Positions 51,801 through 59,430 of a stretch of DNA of 64,000 nt are shown piece after piece (within the stretch, counting starts at the first letter, position 1; each line of letters starts with the position of its first letter). Where the stretch lies: NCBI RefSeq assembly GCF_030272615.1, contig NC_081413.1:609531209-609595208 (forward strand). Direction: 5' to 3'. The DNA is from Cryptomeria japonica. Taxonomy: Eukaryota > Streptophyta > Pinopsida > Cupressales > Cupressaceae. Below the pieces are notes generated by a model. That model was not told where the DNA came from. It searched no databases and saw only the letters and a list, made by a program, of their open reading frames with translations. A program made the translations under genes and the position numbers.

Positions 51801-54495
51801 TTATCTCAAGAGAGGATAGGATACTCAGCTGGTTATTCTATTCTGTGTTGGCCGTATGGAGTTTGCAGCAATGCGATTTCAAACACGTCAACAGATACCT
51901 CTAATGGTCTTCAACAAGAACACAATACTCAATATTGTGATAATAACTAACCTCTACTATATAGTATACTTATGTCTTCAATGCCACCCAAGCTGACATA
52001 GTACCTATATAAGACTATATTAATGATTCTATAACTTAATTAAGAGTTACAGTAGCCACAAATTGACTACTCATAACCCTATGCACCTATAGCATGGCCC
52101 CCATTCTCACACAATGTTGACGTTGATAAATTGTGGATGCTTTCTTATAAAATCTTCATCTTTCCATTTGGCAACTTGGACAGGAAAATGCCTCTATTTT
52201 AATAGGTACTTTGTGATTGTCCCAATCCTTATCTTCTTTGTGCATGCCAAAACAATCAACTCATACTCCACAATGGACTTTCCTTTGCATCTAGCTTAGG
52301 TAGCATCGTGTGTTAGAATTTTGCATTGATCTGCTTCCCTTTTTCTCCTTGAGACTAGAGATACCTCTTGTTACCTCTTGTTGGTGTTGAATGTGTTCTC
52401 CCATTTCTCTTAACCTTTTGGTGTACCTTCAATGAAGAGATGAAGGGTGGTAGATGGTACACTAGCACTTGATTGAATGGTTTGACTAGATTCTCATTAG
52501 GGATGCAACATTTTTTTTTTGAATTTCCTCAAGTAGTGATAATGCATGGAAAGGTTTTATTGGCTTGATTTACCTTTCATTTTCTTGTTCTCCTCCTCCT
52601 TTTGCTGCTTCTCCTTTTTGTCTTTTCCCTTTCTTCTCTCTCTCCTTCATTTTCTTCCCAAATCTTATGATATAAAAACACTCCCTTAGGTTCCATATAA
52701 CTCACAAGTGAATCCACATTCCTTGATAATGTATTGATCACTTCTGACATGGCTATCATGTGTCTTCATTGATGAAATATCTTCCCTTATAATATCAATG
52801 GTTATGGTATCCATCTCTTCCACTAATGGATCCTCTTTGTTAGGAGTCTCTTTCCAAGAGTGATGGAATTCCTTCCCTTGCCTCTTGTTGAAGCCCCACC
52901 ATGGTGCAACAAAGTAATTTTGCAATAAATTACACAAATAATTCAATCAATATGAAATTCCAACTTACCAAGGTATTAGATCTCATTACTCAAAAAGAAT
53001 CTCCAATATTTTTTGCTAATTTGTATCCTTAAAAGTGATTTTGGTGGAAATTATAATTTTGAAATGACTTACTAAAAACAACTCTAAATTCTTCTAAATT
53101 GGGATTGCGGATGAACTCCTCCTTGTTCAAGCCTTGAAATTTAGGAAAAGAATTCTTTGATTTGCAGCCTTGGAAGCAAATTTTGTGGAAACCCTAATTC
53201 TGCAATAACTGCTAGAATTATGCTTCAAATTCTCTCAAATCTATACTCAATCTGATTCATAATGTCTTTGAAAAACCTTTTCAAAATTAGGGGAAAGTTT
53301 GCCAAAATCAGAGAGATTTGTGCTTCCCAAAATGACATTCAAAATTTTAAAAAATTGTTATTTTTTTGCCTTAATGGTGCTAAGATCATACTCAAATATC
53401 ACTTATAATGAAACAACTTGCATGATAGAATAGGAAAAATGTTGCAAATTTTAGATAGTATATGCTATTTTGAGTGGGTAACCTTCTAAATTTCTAATCC
53501 ACTTCTAATCCACCTCAACAGGGATGTCTCTAATAGTTTTTAACAACAAAATACTCAAAATGATTGATAATAATGACTTCTACCTCCTATATATACCATA
53601 GTTATGCTTTGGATGCCACTCTTGCTGACTTAAGTACATATACAAGACTATATTAACGATTATTTAACTTAATTAAGAGTTAAGGTAGTCACAAGTCAAC
53701 TACTTATAACCCTATGTACCTATAAGTTAAGGGCATAGCATTGACTGCCATAACTACCTGTATGCATGTCCCACACTTCAGTCATAATTCTTTATCACAA
53801 CCATTTTCTTGTAAACTGCCCATCCTTATATCCCTATTAATGTGAGAGGGGTTTTCTGCTATGAACATGGTTTCCCTTTTGCCATCACTACGTTCCACAT
53901 GTATTTGATTAGTATCCTGTCGTCTCTCTCTTGAGCATTATATTCAAATGTAATAAGGTGGACTCGACTCTACCCATGCTGCAATTTTGTATATACTGTT
54001 ATTGAAATGGACTGCTACCTTGCTGTGGGCCTGAGTTGAGATCTGTCATAATGTCTTTTCTGGAGCACTTCACACCATAGTCTCCTGCTTTCTTTTCTCA
54101 TTAGTAAATGACTCATATAATCTCTCATTGGTTAAAGCAATTGCCCTTCTCTGCTTCCCACTGTAAGAGGCCACGCCTGGTGCTACAAAAAAAAATTGCA
54201 CTGCCCTTCCAATGAGTAATAATGTCAAATAGTTTACATGCTTGCAGGAATATGGTGTTCTCTGTTGGAATCCGATTTTCTATTAAGATGGAAAATAAAT
54301 GCACTGCTATACATTCATGTAAATCCTACAATTTTTTCCCAACTTTGTACTTCCTACTTCACCATCATTTTGTCGAATAGTTTACTTGCATACAGAGTTT
54401 AAGTTTCAGGTTGCAGGGTGCTGGGTGCTGGGTGGTTTGTGCATTCACATTATAACACTTTACAAATAACATTGAAACTATGTTGCAAATATGGC

Positions 54496-54537
<42 letters not shown>

Positions 54538-56798
54538 ACTGGAAATATGATAACACAGTGACCAACTGCTGCAATTATCTGATAAGAAATGAATATACAT
54601 TAAGTTCTGACCTTAGTTAATAACAGCGGATTGGTTATTGCTCAGGAAACCTGGTATTCAAGCCTAATATATTCTAAATTTCACTCCAATATGTGCTGGT
54701 TGCTCACATCTGAAACTGAACATTGCTGCAATAAATAATGTCTTAATATTCAAGTCCCATCATTTTAACTGGAGCTTCTCATTCAAATTTATTAGAGGAC
54801 AGACCTTCGACTTGGAGATGATATTTACTCAGTGACATAAGAAACTGCCCTACATATCAGTCGTCCAGTATTTTTGCTTCGGACACCTCAGATATTCATA
54901 GAGCTTCAAGAGTTGGCCAAACTGAAAAAGGAAACTCGCGCCAATAATGCTAATCAATCACCCCTGGCATGGAAAGTCCAACACCACGATCTGCTACAAG
55001 GATTACACTCAACAACACAGCAGTATAATAATCCACCCCTCTGTAGAAATATGAAGTCACCCAGCTTTGTGGCATTAATATACCAAGAAACACTGAAATG
55101 ATGGTCATGACTTGAAGGGAAAAGGAAACTTAACACCCTCCACATTATTTCTAGATTCGCCCAGCAGTCTCAGAAAATAATCTTTGAACCCATGACTTGG
55201 AAGAGAAGACTCATGCCAATCACCAAGGTCACACAACCCTTTTCAAATCTGCAGCTCAAACTGAGATGATATTTATCAACTGTTAAACCCCTCAAAAATG
55301 GTGTCCAAATCTTCTAATCAAGCTTAAAACTCAGAAATTTGTCTTCCTAAAAGACTCCACAAATTTCCTAAACTTCAACCTTTGAATCCGAATGCAAAAC
55401 CTCTTTCAGCACAATTGTGGTCTCGAGTGAATCACACCAATAAAATGAGGGTTTTTGTCCCCACTTGAAGTCTTCAGCACTATGGAACTGCTCTGATGAG
55501 GACAGAGGGTTTTCTTTCTCAGCTTCAAGAATTCATTGGGGTTTCCATCCCTTTGGTAAGAGTTTGGCCACAAGCACAAATCTCTGAATCTCCGTAGAGA
55601 AGTAAACAAGCTCTTAATCTTCTGCATATCATAAATGAAGGCCATTGTACATGAGAAAGACCTCAAATTAGCATTCTACAATGAGCGCATTCAGCCAATC
55701 AATTCATTGTTGATGAGAGAATCTCAACACTCCCTTGCACATGGATGCCCATGCATTGAACCTGAAGTGCTATGTGCAAAGGCTGGGCAGAATTTACTCC
55801 TGCACAGGATGCTGAAGTGAAGACAAGGTTAATGAAAGCCATTAATAAGATGTATGATTCTCCACAAGCCAACATCATTTTTATTAAGTGAACAAAATTT
55901 GTCTCAAGGAATATTTAGAAGAGGCCAACATGGATAGGGAGGCTATTTCATAGGGGGATCCAATTTTATGGTGGACTATGCATGGGCCTAATTCTTTGAC
56001 TATCACAATAGCCATTTGTTTGTTGATCTAAGTTTCTAGTTCTTTTATTTTGGAGGGGAATTGTTCTACTTAGCTGAAAAAATTGACTACCTTTCCCAAT
56101 CGGAGTTTGATTTTCTGGTGGATATTGAGGCGATTGTCATTTGAGATCATCATTTGAGATCTTGCTTAATTTCTTTATGGTCTTGTTCAAGTTGCAGTGA
56201 TTCTTGATATGATACTTCAAATATCTCTTGAATTGTTTCATGTAGATTGTGGGATAGAGCATCTAGCAGGGATCGAGAGAGAGATCTTGTTAGAGAAAGG
56301 GATAAGGGCCATAACCGTCGGAGCAGAGAAAGGGACCATGACCGTAGCCGTAGGAGCAGAGAAAGAGACTGTGACCATAGGAGCAGAGAAAGGGACCATG
56401 ATAGAAAACGGGAGCACTCTGGGGACTATAGTAGTCGTAAGAGGTAACTTTGCTCTGCCAACCATGCTATCAGAGATGTGATTTTCCTATTCCTAGTGGT
56501 AGGCTATGGGTATATTGATATCTGCAATCAAATGCTTGATTATTTAGGTTAAACTTCATCATTTCTCTTTGGAATAAATATTGTTCTTGGTAAAAATCTT
56601 TTGCTTAATGTATGGTTTTACTTGTGAAGGTCTCGTTCACGCTCACGAGAACTATCAAGAGACAGAAGTGATCATTATAGGTAAGGAATTTTTAAATTCT
56701 AGGCCTCATATTTGTAATGTATTATTGTGTCAATGCTGAATATCATATGCTGTTGTGCCTTGATTTGTAGGTGGCATGATAAGTATGGCAGATATTGA
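12835..56798 (+). CDS. LUC7: LUC7-like U1 snRNP-associated splicing factor (3' seven exons)
   Basis: The seven exons (listed separately) are bounded by AG and GT and join in frame to 172 codons and a TGA at 56796. The order is a short VDVRI segment, then the second LUC7 zinc finger (CDIC ... HFGGKLH, i.e. CX2C and HX5H) with the family signature [16 protein letters not shown], a short helix ([10 protein letters not shown]), and an Arg/Ser/Asp/Glu-rich C-terminus. From family knowledge, LUC7 proteins bind U1 snRNP in the nucleus and influence 5' splice-site choice. The '[21 protein letters not shown]' type of sequence fits the plant LUC7A/B branch rather than the LUC7RL branch. The N-terminal half, with the first zinc finger, lies outside the window. 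The exons are intact, so the gene is probably functional despite very large TE-filled introns. Confidence 0.9.
13400..14300 (+). repeat. Leader repeats of L unit copy C
   Basis: About fifteen degenerate copies of a unit of the form 'cttccttctaagggtcgaatttccactc' are spaced roughly 40-70 bases apart. The repeats produce overlapping minus-strand open frames that are not genes. Confidence 0.7.
15145..15508 (+). pseudogene. Short L-family ORF remnant, copy C
   Basis: The ATG after the acceptor-like site (15145) is followed at once by TAA. In copy A the same position reads ATG CAA GGA AGC, so a CAA-to-TAA change is likely. A shifted frame, 15221-15508 (95 codons, Lys/Arg-rich), is open. It has no resemblance I can see to the giant ORF of copies B and D. 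No function is assigned. Confidence 0.45.
16044..16062 (+). promoter_or_regulatory. Telobox-like palindrome of L promoter, copy C
   Basis: aaaccctcattagggtttt lies about 75 bases upstream of the TATA box (tatataag, 21573-21580) once the nested element is removed. This matches the arrangement in copies B and E. Confidence 0.55.
16126..17277 (-). repeat. 3' LTR of the non-autonomous element
   Basis: It is 1,152 bp long and nearly identical to 20416-21567. On the + strand it reads tgtaatatccc ... gggacattata. The last C of cattaca in the other copy is a T here. A minus-strand TATA stretch lies at about 16319-16330. Confidence 0.93.
17259..20357 (-). pseudogene. Single ORF of the non-autonomous element (about 1,030 codons, three stops)
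   Basis: One minus-strand frame runs from ATG at 20357 through the purine tract to a stop inside the 3' LTR at 17259. It is interrupted only by TAA (19706-19704), TGA (19340-19338) and TAG (17789-17787), and no indel is needed. All three stops can arise by single C-to-T changes from CAA, CGA and CAG. The N-terminus has a short coiled-coil-like stretch ([20 protein letters not shown]) and the middle has a second one (about 19270-19120), followed by Ser/Asp/Val-rich, acidic sequence. No zinc knuckle or enzyme motif is seen and I do not recognise the family. A Gag-like or accessory protein is possible. Confidence 0.75.
20403..20414 (-). other. Primer-binding site of the non-autonomous element
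   Basis: On the minus strand, tggtatcaaagc starts one base after the end of the 5' LTR. It differs from the initiator-Met tRNA complement tggtatcagagc at one base. Confidence 0.85.
20416..21567 (-). repeat. 5' LTR of the non-autonomous element
   Basis: It is 1,152 bp long with TG...CA ends, the same length as the other copy, and is followed by the TSD acctc at 21568-21572. Confidence 0.93.
21788..22040 (+). pseudogene. Gypsy reverse-transcriptase fragment
   Basis: The frame encodes the RT segment with [15 protein letters not shown] and [11 protein letters not shown] motifs, typical of Ty3/Gypsy palm-domain sequence, and then diverges after RQMN. It sits upstream of a gag region, the wrong order for one element. 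It is therefore a separate fragment or a rearrangement joined to the element at 22040. Confidence 0.7.
22040..23682 (+). mobile_element. Gypsy element remnant, gag to protease (left part, interrupted)
   Basis: 22109-22220 resembles a Gypsy gag N-terminus ([14 protein letters not shown]). 22530-22760 encodes the gag core ([24 protein letters not shown]). 23450-23560 encodes the aspartic protease start with the intact catalytic motif [11 protein letters not shown]. The protease C-terminal motif DVVLGV is cut at 23682 by the nested Gypsy element and resumes at 31385. Several stops are present. No LTR belonging to this copy was identified. Confidence 0.7.
23683..25096 (+). repeat. 5' LTR of chromovirus
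   Basis: It is 1,414 bp long. A probable TATA box (gatataagg) lies at 24412-24420. Compared with the right LTR it lacks a duplicated 'ttttaggaggca(g/c)ttcct' unit near 23870 and a few bases near 24821. Confidence 0.93.
25098..25109 (+). other. Primer-binding site of chromovirus
   Basis: tggtattagagc follows the LTR after one base. It differs from the initiator-Met complement at one base (T for C). Confidence 0.85.
25241..26517 (+). pseudogene. Chromovirus gag
   Basis: It starts at ATG 25241. The capsid core ([21 protein letters not shown], about 25760-25830) and a zinc knuckle of the form CFSCKEPW...HRC (26381-26420) are clear. Stops occur at 25727 (TAA), 25934, 26077, 26344 and 26509 (all TAG). 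The frame shifts near 26038 into the pol frame. Gag packages the element RNA in a cytoplasmic particle. This copy cannot make it intact. Confidence 0.85.
26518..29958 (+). pseudogene. Chromovirus pol: protease, RT, RNase H, integrase, chromodomain
   Basis: All domains lie in one frame. In the protease (26518-26895) the catalytic D-S/T-G-A motif is changed to DTRA ([11 protein letters not shown]), so it would be inactive even without stops. The RT (about 27250-27800) keeps [20 protein letters not shown] and the catalytic pair as FFDDILIYS. RNase H is at 28066-28470. The integrase has an HHCC zinc-binding region (28670-28810) and a DDE core ([14 protein letters not shown], then TE after HPQTDG). 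The chromodomain (about 29800-29880) has EYLVRWRGL and ATWE. Stops: 26893, 28030, 28342, 29095, 29167, 29395 (TAG), 29551 (TAA) and 29797 (TGA). Confidence 0.93.
29940..31379 (+). repeat. 3' LTR of chromovirus
   Basis: It is 1,440 bp long. It carries an extra tandem 'ttttaggaggcacttcct' unit near 30120-30145 and is followed by the TSD ttggg. Confidence 0.93.
31385..31577 (+). pseudogene. Gypsy remnant, protease end and linker (right part of 22040-23682)
   Basis: Joined across the TSD, the frame reads DVVLGV then RLLHSLGEF, the usual end of a Gypsy protease. It continues as a linker with KGKEVVL and [13 protein letters not shown] up to about 31577, after which all similarity ends. The join confirms both the insertion and its TSD. 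Confidence 0.75.
31578..34580. other. Intronic sequence, nothing recognised
   Basis: This is part of the 22.7-kb LUC7 intron. Open frames at 33135-33539 (134 codons) and 33682-33900 (72 codons) have no motif I recognise, and nothing beside them supports a gene. Confidence 0.45.
34581..35121 (+). mobile_element. Probable solo LTR (541 bp, TSD atttg)
   Basis: It begins tgttggaaaatcc, ends ttattgtttca, and is flanked by atttg (34576-34580 and 35122-35126). A TATA box (tatataag) is at about 34907-34914, leaving about 210 bp of R-U5. U3 contains AT-rich inverted repeats built from aataaatattt/attaattaaat at 34640-34780. A primer-binding site does not follow, so it would be a solo LTR. The call rests mainly on the TSD and ends. 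Confidence 0.5.
35575..35633 (+). CDS. LUC7: LUC7 exon (zinc finger, first half)
   Basis: Acceptor tttgcag at 35574, donor gtaaca at 35634. It encodes [19 protein letters not shown] plus two bases (AG) that join the T of the next exon to make Ser. It contains the CX2C half of the finger. Confidence 0.93.
35949..36030 (+). CDS. LUC7: LUC7 exon (zinc finger, second half)
   Basis: Acceptor tttttag, donor gtaatg at 36031. It encodes [17 protein letters not shown] and then [10 protein letters not shown], with the HX5H half of the finger. The phase matches both neighbours. Confidence 0.95.
36889..37440 (-). mobile_element. L-family fragment in LUC7 intron
   Basis: On the minus strand it matches copy A (10010-10560), copy C (15590-15990, opposite strand) and copy E (61940-62460), sharing 'agaagagttaatc', 'ttgtgatgatctacatg' and 'gaggtggcatcctagtcatcattc'. 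It is truncated before the promoter on its 3' side. Confidence 0.7.
37441..39005. other. Intronic sequence, nothing recognised
   Basis: AT-rich intron between two LUC7 exons, with no repeat, RNA or coding signal that I can support. Confidence 0.5.
39006..39046 (+). CDS. LUC7: LUC7 exon (short helix)
   Basis: Acceptor tttggcag, donor gtaatg at 39047. It encodes [13 protein letters not shown] plus AG, which joins the A at 56246 to make Arg. The following intron is about 17.2 kb and holds the Copia fragment and L copy D. Confidence 0.88.
39990..42376 (+). mobile_element. Copia retrotransposon fragment, gag to integrase
   Basis: The gag part (40080-40420) has [20 protein letters not shown] and SLEEHL. 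The zinc knuckle is [14 protein letters not shown] (40618-40660). The protease has the DSGAS motif ([10 protein letters not shown], 40804-40834). The GAG-pre-integrase part is at 41190-41370. The integrase (41375-42056) has [19 protein letters not shown] and the C-terminal [20 protein letters not shown] motif. It stops at about 42376, before the RT. No LTRs are visible. Stops at 40322, 41206, 41264, 41371, 41672 and 42056, plus frame changes near 40420 and 41283, show it is dead. Confidence 0.88.
42486..42504 (+). repeat. TAA microsatellite
   Basis: A short run of about six ATA/TAA units in AT-rich sequence. Confidence 0.7.
42598..44193 (-). mobile_element. Possible solo LTR (about 1.6 kb, TSD agacc)
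   Basis: On the + strand it begins tgttcattgtaatc and ends cccaaatta, flanked by agacc at 42593-42597 and 44194-44198. A minus-strand TATA box (atatataag) lies near 43603-43611. Near the right end, the unit 'gtcgaggggcaacac' occurs at 44083 and 44113, with a related 'gttgaggggcagcgcc' at 44056. The final TA instead of CA and the modest odds of a chance 5-mer match keep this tentative. Confidence 0.35.
44950..46100 (+). repeat. Leader repeats of L unit copy D
   Basis: Many degenerate copies of 'ggtccgaaatttc'/'ggtccgaagttttt' are spread through the leader, alternating with 'aaaattgcaaaa'-like spacers. They have the same position and same general AT-core as the leader repeats of copies B, C and E, but a different word. 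Confidence 0.65.
46606..47026 (+). other. Predicted intron in L leader (copy D)
   Basis: A consensus donor cag/gtaagt (GT at 46606) and an acceptor gtgcaag (AG 47025-47026) enclose 421 bases. ATG 47031 follows four bases later. It is inferred from the sites alone. Confidence 0.45.
47031..50677 (+). pseudogene. Giant L-family ORF, copy D (about 1,200 codons, broken)
   Basis: It starts MPKSAVESS at 47031. A frame change near 47510 and another near 50095, plus stops at 47830, 48067, 48145, 48196, 48535, 48811 and 49708, break it. The conserved N-terminal region (47280-48130) shares [38 protein letters not shown] and RVNDAFTM with copy B. It continues through an acidic, Ser/Glu-rich middle (48946-49700) and a helical part (49740-50100) to a Trp-containing C-terminal region ending at 50677. 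In both copies the end of the ORF abuts the L 3' module. The family is not recognised and no enzyme motif is seen. Confidence 0.7.
50704..50921 (+). repeat. Tandem duplication, 2 x 109 bp
   Basis: The copies 50704-50812 and 50813-50921 are almost identical (they differ at attgctcc/attgttcc). They lie between the ORF end and the TATA box of copy D. Each holds the inverted repeat ttgacttttagtcaa, so the promoter-proximal region carries a doubled upstream element. Confidence 0.9.
51031..51040 (+). promoter_or_regulatory. L-family TATA box, copy D
   Basis: tatttaaagg is followed by 'ttattttgtaagaag', the counterpart of the conserved 'tcatttgtaa' block after the TATA box in other copies. It lies 862 bp from the 3' end. 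Confidence 0.55.
51894..52090 (+). repeat. Direct repeat, first copy (right flank of L copy D)
   Basis: It shares 'aagactatattaa(t/c)gatt', 'aacttaattaagagtta' and 'ataaccctatg(c/t)acctata' with 53523-53740. Together with 44461-44508 it makes up a sequence that was split by copy D. Confidence 0.8.
52091..53460. other. Intronic sequence, nothing recognised
   Basis: Sequence between the two direct repeats. There is a T run at about 52511 and no coding, RNA or TE signal that I can name. The minus-strand open frames here look fortuitous. Confidence 0.4.
53461..53740 (+). repeat. Direct repeat, second copy (uninterrupted, empty site of L copy D)
   Basis: tatgctattttgagtgggtaaccttct at its left matches the left flank of copy D at 44461-44487. 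From 53523 on it matches the right flank at 51894. It therefore shows the sequence before insertion. Confidence 0.75.
53741..56245. other. Intronic sequence, mostly unrecognised
   Basis: Apart from the TA repeat at 54499-54535, nothing is supported. Small open frames at 54874-55101 and 55635-55820 have no recognisable motif. Confidence 0.4.
54499..54535 (+). repeat. TA microsatellite
   Basis: An uninterrupted (TA)n run of about 18 units in the large LUC7 intron. Confidence 0.95.
56246..56443 (+). CDS. LUC7: LUC7 exon (Arg/Asp/Glu-rich tail)
   Basis: Acceptor catgtag, donor gtaact at 56444. It encodes a charged tail with four copies of a (R)RSRERD-type unit ([30 protein letters not shown]), from near-repeats of gagcagagaaagggaccatga. 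This is typical of LUC7 C-termini, which bind other RS-type splicing proteins. The antisense open frame here is a shadow. Confidence 0.9.
56630..56680 (+). CDS. LUC7: LUC7 exon (RS segment)
   Basis: Acceptor ttgtgaag, donor gtaagg at 56681. It encodes [16 protein letters not shown] with split Arg codons at both ends. Confidence 0.88.
56771..56798 (+). CDS. LUC7: LUC7 last coding exon
   Basis: Acceptor gatttgtag. It encodes WHDKYGRY after the split Arg codon and ends in TGA (56796-56798). A short Arg/Tyr-rich end is usual for plant LUC7A/B. The 3' UTR follows, but its end cannot be placed. Confidence 0.82.
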
Positions 56799-59258
56799 CA
56801 TTTTACAGATCAAACATTGAAGGTTTGTTTGTACTATGAGTATGAACATCTTACAGATCAAACTTATTTTATGAAATGCCTAATGTGTGCCAGGAGCAGC
56901 GAGTTGATTTTTTGCCATTACTAAATAGGTTGTGCATAAAATATCCAATGCCTTTTAAAGGACATTGCTAAAAGGTTGCATGGCATAGAATTGATGTAAT
57001 ATAATTGCCTCCAACATATGACATTCTTGGGCATTTGTCACATATTCTAACTGAACCTATTGAATTTGGGTCGGTCCTGGCACATGTGGTTCAAATTTTA
57101 ATGTGAATTGACTTTTGTCTCAGCCGTACACCTTTTTTTTACTTCTCCTTTTGAACATGATTTATTTTGTGAATTGAAGATGGTTACAGTTTTTAAGTGA
57201 TTTAAAAGTTATATCTGAAGACATGTTACTCAGGTTGTATTTGCATTTAATTAATGATAAATTTACAAGAGAGTTTTTCCATCTAGTTATGTGAGAGTTA
57301 AAGGGCATTGCTGAAGTCCACAGTAATTTAAATTTGAGCAGGTTGGAAAGGAAAATAATGTTCGGAAAGATTTTTTTCCTCTTGTTTCATCTATTGAATT
57401 TTTGAGTGTTTCTTTATTTGAAGATCAAATTACTTGTTAGAATGTAATTGTACCAAATTTTATAAAAACTACCATTTCAAATGTTTAATGATATCTTCTA
57501 CTATCAAGGGGATGATTGGGTGCTTTACAAGTGTATATATGTTGGTTATATTTGCATGTAATTAGCACCAAACTTGGCTAAATAGTCCAAGTGAAATTGA
57601 GAAAGTCAATGTCTATTTGAATTTGGGTAGGTAATAAAAGAAAGCGAGATTTTTGGGATACAATCATGTAGGTTAGGTTACTCAAATCTTTTATAGTATT
57701 TTTTTCTGAGGTGATGATTGTGTCAAGTAGGTATCTATAGGTAGATGTAGTCTCAAATTTGTCTATAGTCAATCATGTTAGGTGGCATTAGGTTCTAGTT
57801 CATTTGCTAGGTGTGAAGTAGTGTTTTGTCTATAGTACTCATCTAAAGGTTGTAGTGACTAGTCTCTAGAAATTATTACAAAGCAATGGCAAGGAAATAT
57901 TAGCTAGAGAGCAAAAGGAAATTGCTAGAGGAAGGAAAGTGTGGTTGGGCACTACTTGATATTATGCTTCAGTTATCCTTTAGAAGACATTTTGCTAAAA
58001 GATCCACTTAGTGTGTTGGAGCTCTGAAACGAGTGCAATAATATCTCTTGATGTTGGGTTATTTATGGTGGCAATTTTATGGGTTTTATATAAGATTGAA
58101 CAAGTAGTATGCCCTTGTTGCATTATCACGTCTTTTATGATAGGTTCAAATTGCAAAGACATTATTAGGCAATGTTCATTATTTCCCTTAAGGTCAGTCC
58201 TTGTTTCGTCAAGGCTTTTTGGGGAATTCATGTAGCGTGGATAAGTGGGCATGTAAATGGGTGTAACAATCTTGTTATATAGAAGACAAAATTTCCTAGT
58301 GTAGAAGGAGAGAAAATTATTTCAAAGAAAAGAGGAAGAGTACAATGGAGTGGTTGGTGTGTGACAATTGTTTGGGTGCTTAGATAGTTAAAAGTTTCAA
58401 GCTATAAAGGAGCATGAATAAGGGAGCCACTTAGTTTTAACAAAAATGATCTATGCTTTATACTATTGTTACATTATCAACATTAACCTCTAATGGTTTT
58501 GAAGCTTTCTGATCTAATTTAAAAATTGTTTAAATCTTTTTTAATTTCTAAATTTGACTAATTTAAATTTAAAATAGAACATTTTTCACCATTTACTAAA
58601 ATGTTGAAATGTCCCATGTATAAGTAAAATTGATCTTAAACATTTGTTCAATAAATATTCAAATTAAAAATCCAATAAATGATCTATAGCAAAATCTATG
58701 TAAAATTTTGTTTTCCAAATTATTTAATTTTGCTTGGAATTACATACATTTTACTATTGATTATAATTTTGAAACCTCCTATGTCCAATCTTGTAATTTT
58801 TTAAGTTTTTCTTAATTTTACTTTCATTAATATAAAACACCATTTTGTTGTTAGTTTACATAACAAAAGTTTCCATTATAGGTCAAAACCAAGATCTCCT
58901 ATTCACATTTCTCGGACTATTTTTTAAACTCTTTTTTCAAGTTTATTCCATATATTTGTGAATGAGACCATTGAGATAAAAAATAGTGGAGAAAAATGTT
59001 TTTACAAGCATTGAGAATTACCCCCACATATTTGCAATTATGAAGTCCTTGACTTTTTTTACATAAGAACATCTTTATCCTAGAGTTTGGAGTATTTCTT
59101 GCAGAATTTATTGTCCATGGTTGTCTTGTCCAAAGCTTCCCAAAGCATGCCTAGTATTGTCAAATATCATCTCATTATACTCTTTGCATATGAGTGGAGA
59201 ATTAGCATTGAAGTTAATTTTAAAATTGACATTTGCATGGAGAATTTTACTAATTCTA
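56799..59258. other. LUC7 3' UTR and intergenic sequence
   Basis: AT-rich sequence after the LUC7 stop. I see no further gene, RNA or repeat with confidence. The open frame 58011-58235 is unsupported. Confidence 0.45.
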
Positions 59259-59430
59259 TCTTCACCTTAATTGAATTACTTTGATTAGCTTTGAAATTTA
59301 ATTGCAAGGTAGTTCAAAGCGAGATAGTATTTTACCCATTCTCTCTTCACCTTAATTGAATTACTTTGATTAGCTTTGAAGTTTAATTGCAAGGGAGTTC
59401 AATATTAAGCGAGATAGGATTAATGTTGCA
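59259..59430 (+). repeat. Tandem duplication, about 85-bp period
   Basis: 'cttcaccttaattgaattac' followed by 'tttgattagctttgaa' occurs at 59260 and again at 59345, with the rest of the unit also similar. Confidence 0.85.

Larger units (their letters stand above)
44509..51893 (+). mobile_element. Complete L-family unit, copy D (7,385 bp, TSD gatac)
   Basis: It begins tattgtgcgttgcacacgc (TG decayed to TA), ends aaacacgtcaaca, and is flanked by gatac (44504-44508 and 51894-51898). Its 5' end aligns with copies B and C up to the ggg(a/t)ccccc block. Its 3' end aligns with copies B and E (gagagg ... ttctattctgtgt ... cgtcaaca). The flanks together match the uninterrupted sequence at 53461-53740, which serves as an empty site. 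Its leader, leader intron, giant ORF, TATA box (51031) and 862-bp tail follow the order of copy B. No direct terminal repeats and no enzyme domains are found. Confidence 0.8.

Noticed and set aside
56238-56465. Antisense ORF over the LUC7 tail exon
   Set aside because: A shadow of the repetitive Arg/Glu/Asp codons on the other strand.
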